Shown here: positions 30,423-41,912 of the stretch, piece by piece | Layout: every line of letters starts with the position of its first letter | Position numbering within the stretch: position 1 is the stretch's first letter | Assembly: GCA_005765155.1 (NCBI GenBank) | Contig: VCCP01000003.1 | Span: forward strand, 5,580,001 to 5,644,000 | DNA from: Zelopaecilomyces penicillatus | Lineage: Eukaryota; Ascomycota; Sordariomycetes; Hypocreales; Pseudodiploosporaceae | Reading direction: 5' to 3' | Length of the DNA stretch: 64,000 bases | Notes under the pieces: model-generated | Told to the model about the DNA's origin: nothing | Seen by the model: the letters and a program-made list of their open reading frames with translations, nothing else | The model's database searches: none | Made by a program: the position numbers and the translations under genes

Positions 30423-32180
30423 ATGGGTTCAATTTCATTACTAGGTGTGGTGCTGTCCATGCTTCATCTGGGTGCATGCACCTTCAGCATCAAAGCAGCC
30501 CAAGTTCTACCTTCAGGATGGCAACCACTCGGCGATGCGCCGAAGCCAGAACAGTCATTCTCATTATCCATTGCCTTGCATCTTCCCGCAGCTCATCAGC
30601 TAAACCAGAAGCTTGCCCCCAGAAGCACGCATCTATCCAAGGCTGAGGCTGATGCATTGCGGACTCCACATAAGGACAATGTGGACGCAGTGATGCAATG
30701 GCTTGATCAGAATGGAATTGAGAATGCAACACACAAGTACGACTTCATCCATGTGCGCACCACGGTCAAGGATGCAGAGAAGCTGCTTGATATGAAGCTC
30801 AGCAGTTACTCGTTCAATGGCGGCTCCAAAATCATCCGAACCAAGGAGTATTCGGTTCCTACCTCTCTATCGCAAGCAATTAGTTTCATCCACCCGATTT
30901 CCAACTTCATGTCGCTAAAGCAAGACAGCTTGCTTAAGAAAGCCAGATCTACAAAGCCGATGGTAAAGAGTCGCGATGCAGGTCCATGTGATGGAGGTGC
31001 AACCCCCGACTGCATCCGCAAACTCTACAACATGGGCACGCCAGAGAGCAGAAATCCAGCTCCTGGTGAGGTGCCGTTCGCCCGGTTTGCCATTGCCGGG
31101 TTCCTGGAGGAGTATGCCAGCTACAATGACGCCAGGACATTCATGGCAAGTCGTGCCAAGACGATACCTGCGGATTACAACTTCACAACAGAGCTTATCA
31201 ACGCTGGCGAGAATCCTCAGGAACCTGGTAAATCCGGCAACGAGGCTGCCTTGGATATCCACTATGCTATGGCGCTTGGGTACCCGGCGCAGGTTAGCTT
31301 CATCTCCGCTGGAGGCAGAGGATTTAAACTCGACGCAGACGGCAAGGAGGTTGAGGGGGAAGCAAACGACAATGAGCCGTTTCTCGAGCTTATGGAATAC
31401 CTCCTAGAAAAGCCCGACGATGCCGTGCCTCACGTTCTTTCTCTGTCTTACGGTGATGACGAGCTTTCCGTGCCACCTCCCTACGCAGATCGTGTCTGCG
31501 ATTTGATGGGTATGCTGACAGGGCGAGGGACAACCATCATTGCAGCCTCGGGATATGGCGGTGCAGCGGGAGCCGGCAACTCCAGCTGCCTGACGAACGA
31601 TGGGAAGAAGCAAAAGGTCACGATGGCGGTATTCCCTGCCACATGTCCTTGGGTGACTGCAGTCGGTGCTACTTCAGGAGAAGCAGAACCTCCATCCGGA
31701 GCCAAATTCAGCGGCGGTGGCTTCTCCCAGTATTTTGCGCAGCCTACATGGCAACAACAAGCGGTTGGTGACTACATCGTCGCGCTCAAGGGCCACCTGA
31801 AAGGCTACTACAACGATGGTATGCGCGCCGTACCGGACATCTCAGCCATCGGCACAGACTTCCTTCCCATCCAAGAGTCCAACGAAAAGCCGTCGGCGGG
31901 TACAAGCGCCAGCGCACCGGTTCTCGCGGCCATGATTGCGCTGGTGAACGAGGCGCGGTTGAGGAAGGGCAAGAGATCGTTGGGATCGTTGAACGAGCTT
32001 CTGTACTCGCCCGAGGTGACACAGGTGCTTCAAGATGTCAAGTCTGGTAACAGTGCTTCGTGTGTCTGGGATGGCAAAGAGTCTGGAGGGTGGCCAGCAA
32101 CCCCGGGTTGGGATGCTATGACTGGTGTTGGGGTTCCAAAGAATTTCGAGGCTTTCATGGAGGTGCTAGTGAACCATTGA
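30423..32180 (+). CDS. Secreted S53 (sedolisin/tripeptidyl-peptidase-like) serine peptidase with an altered oxyanion position
   Basis: A single-exon frame of 585 residues, the usual size for fungal tripeptidyl-peptidase-type S53 pre-pro-enzymes. A signal peptide covers roughly residues 1-19. A pro-domain of the Pro-kumamolisin type spans about 30-170, and the catalytic domain runs from about 195 to the end. The catalytic Glu274 and Asp278 are seen in NEAALDI, and the nucleophile Ser495 in AGTSASAP. A C-terminal GWDAMTGVG segment fits the family's calcium-binding end. In the place where family members normally have Ser-Gly-Asp, this protein reads Ser-Gly-Tyr (Tyr378), so the oxyanion-stabilising Asp appears to be lost; local Gly/Ala content is also unusual. 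Family members are secreted acid peptidases that cut N-terminal tripeptides or internal bonds. Whether this one is active is uncertain. It lies 5.4 kb from repeat-peptide gene 3. Confidence 0.9.
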   Translation: MGSISLLGVVLSMLHLGACTFSIKAAQVLPSGWQPLGDAPKPEQSFSLSIALHLPAAHQLNQKLAPRSTHLSKAEADALRTPHKDNVDAVMQWLDQNGIENATHKYDFIHVRTTVKDAEKLLDMKLSSYSFNGGSKIIRTKEYSVPTSLSQAISFIHPISNFMSLKQDSLLKKARSTKPMVKSRDAGPCDGGATPDCIRKLYNMGTPESRNPAPGEVPFARFAIAGFLEEYASYNDARTFMASRAKTIPADYNFTTELINAGENPQEPGKSGNEAALDIHYAMALGYPAQVSFISAGGRGFKLDADGKEVEGEANDNEPFLELMEYLLEKPDDAVPHVLSLSYGDDELSVPPPYADRVCDLMGMLTGRGTTIIAASGYGGAAGAGNSSCLTNDGKKQKVTMAVFPATCPWVTAVGATSGEAEPPSGAKFSGGGFSQYFAQPTWQQQAVGDYIVALKGHLKGYYNDGMRAVPDISAIGTDFLPIQESNEKPSAGTSASAPVLAAMIALVNEARLRKGKRSLGSLNELLYSPEVTQVLQDVKSGNSASCVWDGKESGGWPATPGWDAMTGVGVPKNFEAFMEVLVNH

Positions 32181-34983
32181 TTTATATAGTAGTTTCCCAA
32201 TAGCAAGTTGGCGGCCTTGTTTGTCAATTTTATATACAACAGCATGAGGTTTCTATATGGATTATTAAACCATTGATATGAACGACACGATGCTGTTGTA
32301 ATCATGATTGCCGTCTTGTAGCATCATTGTGCACACAGTAAACATAATGCTGAGATGCAAATGTGGCAGAGGCTTCGTTTAACCAAAAATAAAAGTTACA
32401 AGACGTTGGACGTCCTAACAAGTCTTTCACATCGTCAATCAGATCGATGTGCTTGGCCCTACCGCAATGGAATTTAAGACATGAGTCACATACCACCGAA
32501 GCATAGGCAAAAGAATACATTTTTTCAGGCGTATGACTGTTGTCATGAGATGGCCAACATCATCGTCAAGCACCATTCGGCAGCTTAGAGAATGCTGAAC
32601 GACAACATGCATGCCTAGATCATGACTTCCTTCTACATCTACAGTAAGGCGTTACAGGCTGATGATAGTTTACAGTTAGTTGAGACGATTAATGCATGTT
32701 TGGCCGCCGTGCTCATTCGCCTAGCTTTGTTGGCGAGGCGCAAATTCTAGGAGATGTCCAGCCAGCTATACAAAGCTGGCTTAAGCTATGGGGGCTCAAT
32801 GGTCGTTAAGTTCGCGTTGCAAGCGTGGGCGTCGCAGTCGTGCGTCGAGGAACTGTGGTAGACTAAAAGCAATGCCTGTCAAAGCATTGTTAGCTTCTGT
32901 TTCAAAGGACATCAAATTCATAAATGAAGTGGTTGAATAAAAAGTGATCAGGATAAATAGTTGTTAAAGTTGCCAATGTAATCAAAGCCTCTTGCGAGGG
33001 TCATAAGCCGCGGTATTTCTCATAGAAACAATCATCATACAAATGTGGAAGAAGAACAAGGAATTTTCATCATGTACCTACCAGGAACAAGAAGTGGCAA
33101 AACGAGGAGGAAGCATTGCAACGAAGCTTCAAGCTGTCAATTGGAGAGCCATTAGAAGCAGTCGCGTTCCGCTAGACGTTTCTTCTACGAAACATTCGCT
33201 TTGCCAAGGCGGACGAAGAAACTTGGGGAGCTATGGCAGAACGGGAAGCTTTGCGAGCTGCTAAATAGTGGGATGGAAAATGTGTGCAGGATTTTCCTGC
33301 AGCAAACGATCACGTGCAGCTTCAGATTCCGGACTAAGAATTTCCCGCACAATCACAGACGGCGGTAGTAAGCTGGACTTACTAAGCGGACTTGCTCTCC
33401 TGCCAGCTGTTCATGCGTCCTACTATTGCCAATCAGCAGTCATCCCGGTGAAGCTATTCACATCTCCATTCACCAAATATTGGTCTCGCTCGCAAAGACA
33501 TCCAGCTGCAGAGTGCGCTTGTTCTGGTCTCAAGTCATTGAGAAGCATGAACCGGTCCTTTTTTCAGGACAAGCGCTGTTCATCTCCCTCCAAAAGCAGT
33601 TAATACAAAGCAAAAGCTGTTGCCAAAAGCACCCACACATGTACACAGCCCGCACAGTATTGGCTCCCTAGGCCGGTAATTATTTGATGCTCTAGCATCC
33701 AGCTCAGCAAATGGCCGCAAGCCATCCTGGGAAGAAAACTAACCTCCAACAGGGATTGGCCCTGTTCAATTCATGGGCTGGCCTCTTAACTGGAAAAAGA
33801 TGAAAATTGACCCGGGTCGACTAGGCTCTGGGTTTATAACCCCAATTGTGACCACACGCAAACGTCATTCCACTTACTTTCTGAGCCCACCAAAAGTATT
33901 TCTAGGGAGCAACTATAACGCTGGAATGATGATGCAAGAGAGGCATACCGTCTGCTTTGGCTGCTCCAAATGCTCTACTATTTTGTATTAGTGATAGCGG
34001 CTCTTGAAGTGATGAAGGTTTTACGTAGTCATGCAGGACCCGTATGGATTTTGTGCTAGACAACGGAACGGACAGTTCATCGCCAACGATCTCGGGTCGA
34101 TGAACGTCATGTGTCGGTGTGAGAAGAATCAACGGAACGTTGAAACCACAAAACTGTGTCACATTCGGGTTTAACCTTTTTTTTCCTGCCCTTCTTCATC
34201 AACCCGGAAAGACCTTTCTTTTTGGGTGCAACCAGATCGAGATTTGCTGTCTCTGGATCCGTATCACCCATAACAGTCGATACCTTGCTGACGCCAATGA
34301 ATGACACAAAGGGGGAAACGGCAAGGTGTTATTTTGGGCTTGACCGTCTTGTTCCGTGAAATGCCTCTCTGCCTCCATGGATGTTACATTACCTACTAAT
34401 GTGCATACCTTGCCCGTATGTACGCAGGTTGGCAGGCAACCAGTTGTTGTCTGCACATGCATGACGCTCGCTGTATGGCCCAACCATACAACATTGACCA
34501 ATCTTTCACGCCCCCATGACTTCCGACTCCGGCAAGGGGGATCCGCAATAGTTGCGCTCCTGAGAGTTGATTAGTTACCGGGTACCCGGGTGGCCTTTCT
34601 AGGTGGTATTATGGTCAAGTATGCAGCACGCTTTGTACTTGGAGATAGGCTCTCACCATAACCTATCTGATCGAGTTTCTTCTTCTCCCGGCTTCTGGTT
34701 TAATTAGTTTGGAATGGTTGACGCAGTCCCAAAGCATCTAAGACAACAGCCAACATACCAGTAAAATAGTGATTCGTCTCAGTTTACTCATTCTAATCAT
34801 AAACCACGCAAAGTAGTTGGAAGATGGAAGCCCAGGTATTTATTTGCTACTTTGTACATGGTAGGTAAAAGCAAAGGACGAAAGCAAAGATACCTTCTGT
34901 TGCATCCTTCGTGTATAGGAAGGTCGCCATCCGGTATGGCATTGACAAGTTCGATTCAGCCCAAGCTATCCCGAATCAAACAA
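32181..34983. other. Intergenic, no convincing gene
   Basis: Mixed-composition sequence. The minus-strand frame at 34107-34307 contains a basic Lys-rich stretch (KKKGLSGLMKKGRKKK) that could be a coding remnant, but it has no start or splice support. Confidence 0.4.
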
Positions 34984-35000
34984 CCCCCCCCCCCCCCCCC
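34984..35000 (+). repeat. Poly(C) tract, 17 nt
   Basis: Uninterrupted C run inside the gene-poor tract. Confidence 0.85.
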
Positions 35001-35822
35001 AGTCAGGCACAAAAGCCCGTTCATCCGTCGCTGCCTGTTGACTATTGATAAAGCAGCACCGTGATGAAGCAGAAGCGGAAAGTAAAAAACTGTAATTTTA
35101 AACAACCAGCGGTGAATGCCAAAGTTTAGAATTTTCGCCAACAAGACGTGCGTTTGCCCCCGCCCCTAGGGCAGAGAGAGGAGTCGGAATCCCTCATCAC
35201 CGCCGGTATTCGCGTGGACCCGTGCAGGTACAGGACGGACAGCAAGGTACGCAAAGTAGGCATGCATGCAGGTGGACGTACGTTTGTATGTATGTACGAG
35301 TCATCATTGACCGTCTCCCGAGGTGCTGGTACCTTTTCCGCTCACCTTGTCATGGCCCAAACTCCCTGTAAGCGGCGAAAGATGTCTGCCCCCCTTGTTC
35401 GGCCTCTCTCTCTCTCACCGCAGGCTGTCATTACCGGAACCTCCAACAAAAGAAGAGGTGAGCTTTCCTTCCCTGCCCACTGACGGGAACATGCGGACAA
35501 AGGACAAGGAAGCCGAAAGAAAAGAAAAGAAACAACACATCGCTTCTGTGTCCACCCATTGCCGTCTCAAGGGCAAAAAAGCCAGGTTTCGGAAAATTCC
35601 AGTCAGATTGATTAAAGCCAATGCGTTGTTCGGTGGAATTGGGGATTGATTACATCAAGACCCACATCAAACTTCGGTCAACCGGTCTCGGTCTCCGCAC
35701 ACCGGCGGCCGGGGGGTCTCTTTCTCTCCTACAAAACACGGTGTGAGAGATTCCAGGAGAGATCATCGAGAGTCCGTGAGAGGGGGAAAAACAAGAGGCG
35801 AAATCAGGCCAAAACAAAAGGT

Positions 35823-35850
35823 AAGAAGAAGAAGAAGAAGAAGAAGAAGG
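35823..35850 (+). repeat. (AAG)n microsatellite, nine units
   Basis: Nine perfect AAG units in a purine-rich stretch. They produce spurious poly-Lys/Arg frames. Confidence 0.85.
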
Positions 35851-36072
35851 AAAATGAGGCACGGAGAGAAAAAGAAAGAATCCCAGACAAAACATGGTAG
35901 CCAAGATGCTGTGGTCTTGTCGCATTTCATGTCACTGTCCGTCTGTCTCTCTGTCTCTCTCTCTCTCTCCCATCCACTCTTCCATCTCCCTCATTCTTAC
36001 ACATTGCTTTCCAGCGAGTTGTGCCTTCAATCGCACGCACCCCTCCCGAAGGCATCATTCATCCTCCATCCT

Positions 36073-36099
36073 CCCCCCCCCCCCCCCCCCCCCCCCCCC
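36073..36099 (+). repeat. Poly(C) tract, 27 nt
   Basis: Uninterrupted run of C preceded by CCTCCATCCT. It could form i-motif or G-quadruplex structures on the respective strands. The length may be an assembly approximation. Confidence 0.85.
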
Positions 36100-38185
36100 A
36101 TCGTTCCTGAGCCCCATCGTTTCGTTTCATTCACCTCCCCCTCCCCTTCCACTTCAAGCCAGACAAAAATCCACTAAAGAAGCCGGAGCTATTCTATAAG
36201 AAGGGTTAGCATGAGGCTTTCTTGGGTCTCCACCGCTTCCCACCACTGGCATGGCGCCGGGCCGGGAAATGAAACCGTTCAACCCTTCCTCGTCCCGGTT
36301 AACTACCGAAAAGGGGGCGCGGGTAGACGTGTGCACTCTCCGCAAGTAGTTTGGACCGCTATTTTCCCTTTTTTTTCTTTTTTCTTTCTCATGTCTTCTT
36401 TTCTTTTTCTGGCTGCTGCCGCCTGTCCATGTACAATGTAGGTACCATGCCGTGGTGGTACTGTAAGCTTTAGTAGTTTTTAGCAATGCGCATGCACACA
36501 CTTTCCGTTGACCGTACCTCGAAAGGCTAGGAGGATGACAGCGGAGACCGAGACGAAGAGTGAGACGACAGGAGGAGGAAACAGGGGGGTGGTGGTGGTG
36601 GCGGGTGTGTCTGTGTGCTTGTCTGTGTGTTTGTCAACGGAACAGGCACAAACATCCATTTTTTTCCTTTGGGTTCGTTCCTGAGCCGTGCATGTCATCA
36701 TCCGCACCATCCGTCGTTGCCCAATGGATAGATATTAAACCAGGAAGCAGAAACGAAACTAGTCAACTGGCGAGAGCACGTTTCCGGAACTTGTTGTTTG
36801 ATTGACAAGGAACAAAACTTGAAAACAGTTCAAGTTCCTAGGAAGATGCGAGGGAGAAGAAGGCCGTGCGTAACTGTGTGTGGTTTTTTTTTTCTTTTCC
36901 TTTCATTCTCTTCTCTTCTCTTCAGTTAGGTTGGTTGTTTGTCCACAAGCCAGCCGTGCTTTGATGGTGTGTGTGAGTCGTCAGCCCAGCCTAGGTGTAG
37001 GTTTTTCTTCACGGGCCTGGGTTGATCCTCCTTCTTACGTAGTACTCTCTCTCTCTCTCGCTCTCTCTTTTTCTTTCCATCCACCCCCACAAGGCCCGTC
37101 GACGGGACGATCATCCCGCCCGTAGTCGGTACCCTATGGTGTCTCTCCCGTAGCCGGGCCTTGGAATGCTGTGCCGGGAAGAAAAAAGACTGGTAATGTC
37201 TTTTGTGGTTCTGTTTGTCTCCTGTTTGAGTTGATCTCGACACCGCGAACGGAAGCAAACGCCCGCAACCGGCGATGTCCCTTGTGAGGCGAGGCAAACC
37301 CCCAAACCATGCTTTGAACAGGCATTGACTGAACTGACCTGACTGACTTGGGCAAGTTGATATGATATAATTGATGACTCCGCAGTCTGGGGGGTCCCGC
37401 CCATGGATCCATAATATTATCCTTGAATTCTATCAATCCCGGCCCAACGTGTCGTGTCATTGCGCAACCCGGCCTAACCCAAGGCCAGTGTTTTCTGCTG
37501 TCCAACTTTCTTCTAGAAGACAGGATCCCCAGTCTGTCAATCTAGCTCACCCCCTTGCGCGCAGCAGGGCAAAAGACCCTTTTCGTCTTCATTGCCTAAC
37601 GATGTGTCGTCGTCGTCGTCGCTTCGTCTTTCTTACACCCCCTCCCCCCTCCCGGCCCAGCTCAAAACCAAGGTCCTTGCATTCTCAAACTGGTGGCCAG
37701 CCAGCCCTAGGGACTGGTTTTGCCAGCGCTCGACGTCAGACAGCCAAAGTCGGAATTCAGTCTGGGCCTGGCTGTTCTTTTTTTGGGGGGGTTTTAGTGT
37801 AATAGTTCATTTCATGGTGGTTTCATGTTTCATTTCATCTGTCTATCTATCTGTAATACAAGACACTCACACGAATACGCACACGAACATTTCATTACTC
37901 GTACACATACATATATACACTTCATAACTCCCATTCATCAACTCGTATCTGGTTCCCCAGTCTCTTTCACAACCCACAAACGACGATTCAGGCACACACC
38001 AAAACAAACCAAAAAAAGCACACACACCCCCCCAAATCCCCATCCAACCCAACTCCAATCCCACCTTCGCCGCCATATCAAGCCCTTCCCCTTAGCTAGC
38101 GCCCCCGGACTGCACTTCCGCCTCGACGATTCCGCCCGTCCACCCGCGCGCCTTCACTCGCCAACGCAAAGACAGAATAATAACA

Positions 38186-38252
38186 CCCAGCCAGCCAGCC
38201 ATCCATCCATCCAACCAACCAACCAGCCAGCTAACCAACCAGCTAACCAAGC
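38186..38252 (+). repeat. Degenerate (CCAG/CCAT/CCAA)n tetranucleotide tract
   Basis: Successive CCAG, CCAT, CCAA and CTAA units for about 67 bp, with no reading-frame constraint. It may be part of a transcribed leader. Confidence 0.75.
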
Positions 38253-38407
38253 TACCCCTGGTCGATCCCCCAAGGGTCAAGCCAGGCCAAAAAGAAAAAG
38301 GAAAAAGCAAAGACAAGGAAAAACGAGTGAGAGTCTGTGTGAGAGAGAAGGAAAAGAAACAGAGAGAGGCGCTGCAGGGGCTCGTCATCAGGGGTTCACT
38401 GACCGCC

Positions 38408-38443
38408 ATGGGTAGACCGCAACATCGGTGCCCGCAGCAATAA
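38408..38443 (+). other. Possible upstream ORF, 11 codons, in a strong initiation context
   Basis: The ATG lies in CCGCCATGG, a near-ideal eukaryotic context, and is followed by 11 sense codons and TAA. It sits just before a candidate leader intron (38455-38673). It could be a regulatory uORF of the transcript leading to 39022. Confidence 0.3.
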
Positions 38444-38454
38444 AATCCAAGAGG

Positions 38455-38673
38455 GTAAATTTTAAAATAAAAAATTTTAAAATAAGCCCAGCCAAATAGA
38501 ATAGCCACGCGACAGAGTGCGCCAGCCAGCAACCCGACAACACACCCCCGGCCAAAGAGCAACGCAGGTCTTGGGTCTATTGGGGAGAAAAATCCACCGG
38601 GGTCGGAGCGTGACTGACTGGCCTTGACCTGACCTGACCTGACCAAGCATTCTGGGTTGTTTAAAAATTTCAG
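38455..38673 (+). other. Candidate 5'-leader intron
   Basis: A GAGG|GTAAAT donor and an AT-rich TTTAAAAATTTCAG acceptor are 219 nt apart. They are flanked by C-rich, CT-rich leader-like sequence on both sides. No coding frame crosses it. Confidence 0.35.
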
Positions 38674-38924
38674 GCAATCTCTTCCATTTTCATCCCTTCT
38701 CTACCCTCGAACTCTCTATTACTACATCAATAATAAAAGATCACGGCACTGTTCACCGGCCTTGTCTGTCCTTAACCCGCCTCGCCACTCAGGACCTTCT
38801 CGCTCTCGCTCTGCCACTACCAAATCTCCAACTGTTATATTTACCTTGGAGCCACCACCTATCTATCTCTCTCCCTTCTCTATCCTACTTGGGAAGCAAA
38901 GTTCGCCATTGGTTCCAATACAGA

Positions 38925-38932
<8 letters not shown>

Positions 38933-38964
<32 letters not shown>
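38933..38964 (+). repeat. (CA)16 microsatellite
   Basis: Perfect CA dinucleotide run followed by AACA repeats, about 60 bp before the 39022 ATG. It looks like part of a 5' leader. Confidence 0.85.
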
Positions 38965-38968
<4 letters not shown>

Positions 38969-39021
38969 AACAAACAAAACTCTCTGAACCGACCGAGTAT
39001 CACCAACAAACGAAAGCAAAG

Positions 39022-39090
39022 ATGCCGCGTGGTCCATACGATACAACGGGCGTCATCAAGCCCAACTCTCCACAACCAAAGCCCAAATAA
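39022..39090 (+). CDS. Candidate micro-ORF, 22 residues
   Basis: ATG to TAA, 23 codons, beginning MPRGPYDTTG and ending in a Pro/Lys-rich tail (QPKPK). It is preceded by an unusually leader-like stretch: CT-rich segments, then CA-rich sequence, then AAACGAAAGCAAAG directly before the ATG. No longer frame is available downstream on this strand for 9 kb, so if this leader is transcribed, the micro-ORF is its best-placed coding sequence. Nothing is recognised. It may equally be chance. Confidence 0.28.
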   Translation: MPRGPYDTTGVIKPNSPQPKPK

Positions 39091-41912
39091 AGCAATGTCC
39101 TGCCGCTTTTCGACTCCCCCTCGGCCAGCCCTTGTTTTTGTTGCCACCTTTTACTGTTTTAATCCACTATAATGCTGTCCCAGTCAGGCAAGTCCTTTCC
39201 CGTTGGGTATCAATCACTAGGTCACATCGTGCTAACAACCAGAAACCACAGCCACTTTATTTATGCCTTATTTCCACTCTTTTTTCCTCTCCAACTATCA
39301 AACCCCGAGCAATGAAACCGGCCACATATTCGACGATTCATAGAGTGGGTCTAGTGGTTTTGCGGCGTTTGATAATGCTGTTATGAAAATTCTTCTTTTT
39401 TGTCATTGGTTTTCTTATTCTTTTCTTTGTGTGAAGGGATATGGATGGACTTTTGGATACGAAAAATATAGACGGGTGAAAAGTTGGGGAGTTTTGCATT
39501 ACGCGCTTGCAGAACAAGACGCATACACAACACGATATAGATCCGATCATTCACATGAGCCCCCCAGATATACTGGGTTATAATAGATCCAAAAGCAAGG
39601 CATCATCGCCAACATTAACAATTACCTTATCCACAATTATTCTCCTTCCCTTGCCAACTGGTAAAGGTCTCGAAAGAAACAACCCTGAAATGACCAAAGG
39701 CGGCGAGACGGACAGGGCCGAGTCTCAGCTTGTTGTATCAGAAATTCTGCAAGTCTCACGATCTGTTCCTCGGCGAGTTTTTTTATTTTTTACCACAGTC
39801 CAGATCGAGAACAGGGAGTCACAGATGTCGGACAAGGCGAGAGAGATAATGCAACAGTCCACCCCATTACGCCAGCGGTCTTTTTGTAAGTGGAGAATCG
39901 TGCTACCCGGGCCATGCGGGCACACAGCCCGGCACGGCCGGCCGATGTAGTTGACCTCCGGTGGAAGATGGAGCCCGGTGTCCCCTCCCCCCCAATCCCG
40001 TAGAAAGCGGGTGCCCATTTTGGAGAAGTTGCATGAAAGACAGTGGCACCCGGCAGATTTGGAGCATGCAGGGCTCTAGATCTCGCCGCACCACTATTGG
40101 GGTCTTTTTTTTTTTTTTTGGTTCAGCCTGCAGATCTTGTTCAGCCAATGCATCCTGGTCATTGAGACGGGCTGGCCCTGTGCACCAATCTTGGGCTCGG
40201 GATGGTGCGTCAAATGGATCTCTCTCAAGGGGAGACAGACAAAAAAAGAACCACACAGGAACAAGTCTCAATGCCCAAACGGTTCATCGCAGGAAGGCGG
40301 CATTGGCCTGACACCACCCCCGGCCACGTCCGTTTTGCAAGACGGCAAGGGATGGAGGAGGTCGGCAGGGCCGATTTCGTGGATAAACCCCCAACGTGAG
40401 AGACGGGAGACGGCTTTATGAGGTTGTCACAATCACGGTTGGCGTTTTTGGTGGTGAAGGTGCCATCATTTCCAACAAAAGAGGCTATTCGATCGTCCAC
40501 TATCAATCGTCTCGAACAATCTGAACTCTTCAACACGAGGATGATATGACAAAGAGTGAACTCACCATTGGCTAGAAGCCATCCACACCTACCTACATAC
40601 CTGTAGATAACTGACCTTGATGAAGAACCCATGGAGCACAACAACTGCACAGCTGTGGGGGAGGAGCGGGGTTCTCCCAAACCAATATTCGTCACACTCG
40701 CTGCAACCTGTTCTCGTCCTCCTGCACATCGCCGCATTGCAGCGTCTCTCGTCTGCATTTGAGTTCCCGCATACTAGTCACGGTACATATCACATTTGCC
40801 TTTTTGGGCCCCAATCCAATTGGACCGGCAAAACAAATTTTTGTCACTTCCAAAACGGTCCCGGCAACCTGTGGGTATTACACCAAATGCCCAATCAATG
40901 GCTGTCGCGTGATGGGGGCGGGTTTTTGAAGATGTTCGTCTCAGAAGGTGAAAGTCAGCTTTAAACGCGCTACCCTACAGATCATACTATAACACAAAGA
41001 ATGACGATTTTATATGTGGAAGAAGGATTGTTTGATAGTTTGGACCTATCCTTTAGAGCAGAACATAAATCATATGCAAGCCCATTCCAGCATGTTTTGC
41101 GCAGCACCACATGATATTTTGGACACCGCATATCTTGGTCTTGGTTGTACAATCATTCCGATAGTTGTTCTTGACAGTCATGGCACTCCTCTCCGTTTAC
41201 CACAAAACATCTTCGATGCCACTGCTCAATCTAGCTTACACTATTCATCTCTACTCCTCCACTGACCTCCCGGGTAGGATAGCACCTTCATATTCCCAAC
41301 ATGAAAACCCGCCCCCTGTCGAGCTACTTGTAAGAAAAGGACGCATCTTAGTTCCTGACCCTTACTCGCTCTCTCAATCTTTCATGAATCTCCTTCCGAA
41401 CATAGGTGATGGACGCGCAGTTCCTCCCGTTACACCACCTTAAACCACACACTATGCAATAACAAGGCAGATGAGACATGCGGTGGCCTCGTGTTACCCC
41501 CTTTTCAGGTTTGCCCAGTTTGGGCCAACCGCATCTATGGATGCAGATTGATCGCTTAGCGGCATGGTCTGCAATCTTGGGCGCTTGGGTTATCAACAAA
41601 TGGTTGGATTAGAGTATCGGAGTCAAGTCCGAGTCAACAACGCAACATCTGTTGGCGAATTTACTTTTCACCTTCACATTGTCGATTGGTCACTTGCAGC
41701 GAATCAAATACAGTACAATCATTTAACAAAATACTCAAAACAGCACTCAAAGTAGTCAGCAAAACAAAATAACAAAAATATCAGATCCATAACTTTCCCA
41801 TCCGCCCTCCAGTCGCGTATACTCTGAAGGTATCTTTCGTATGCCACTATATGTCAAAACCATACAAAAAGGACAGTATCAGATATCCCAATTAAACCCA
41901 AACCAAACCAGA
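39091..41912. other. Intergenic, no gene recognised
   Basis: Short frames on all strands without domain or splice support. The 3' flank of the minus-strand gene at 41913 lies at the right end. Confidence 0.5.

Larger units (their letters stand above)
35001..38400. other. Gene-poor, microsatellite-rich tract
   Basis: No credible protein gene. The sequence is dominated by CT-rich stretches (35935-36060, 36890-36930, 37045-37080) and purine runs. CCAN-type tetranucleotides occur near 38186-38252. Such composition is typical of long fungal promoters and 5' leaders. Confidence 0.55.

Noticed and set aside
35743..36199. Plus-strand frames rich in Lys or Pro
   Set aside because: Produced by (AAG)n and the C27 run. 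No domain or conservation signal.
38092..38646. 184-codon minus-strand frame
   Set aside because: Composed of Ser/Trp/Leu-rich low complexity from CCAN repeats, and it overlaps the leader-like region.
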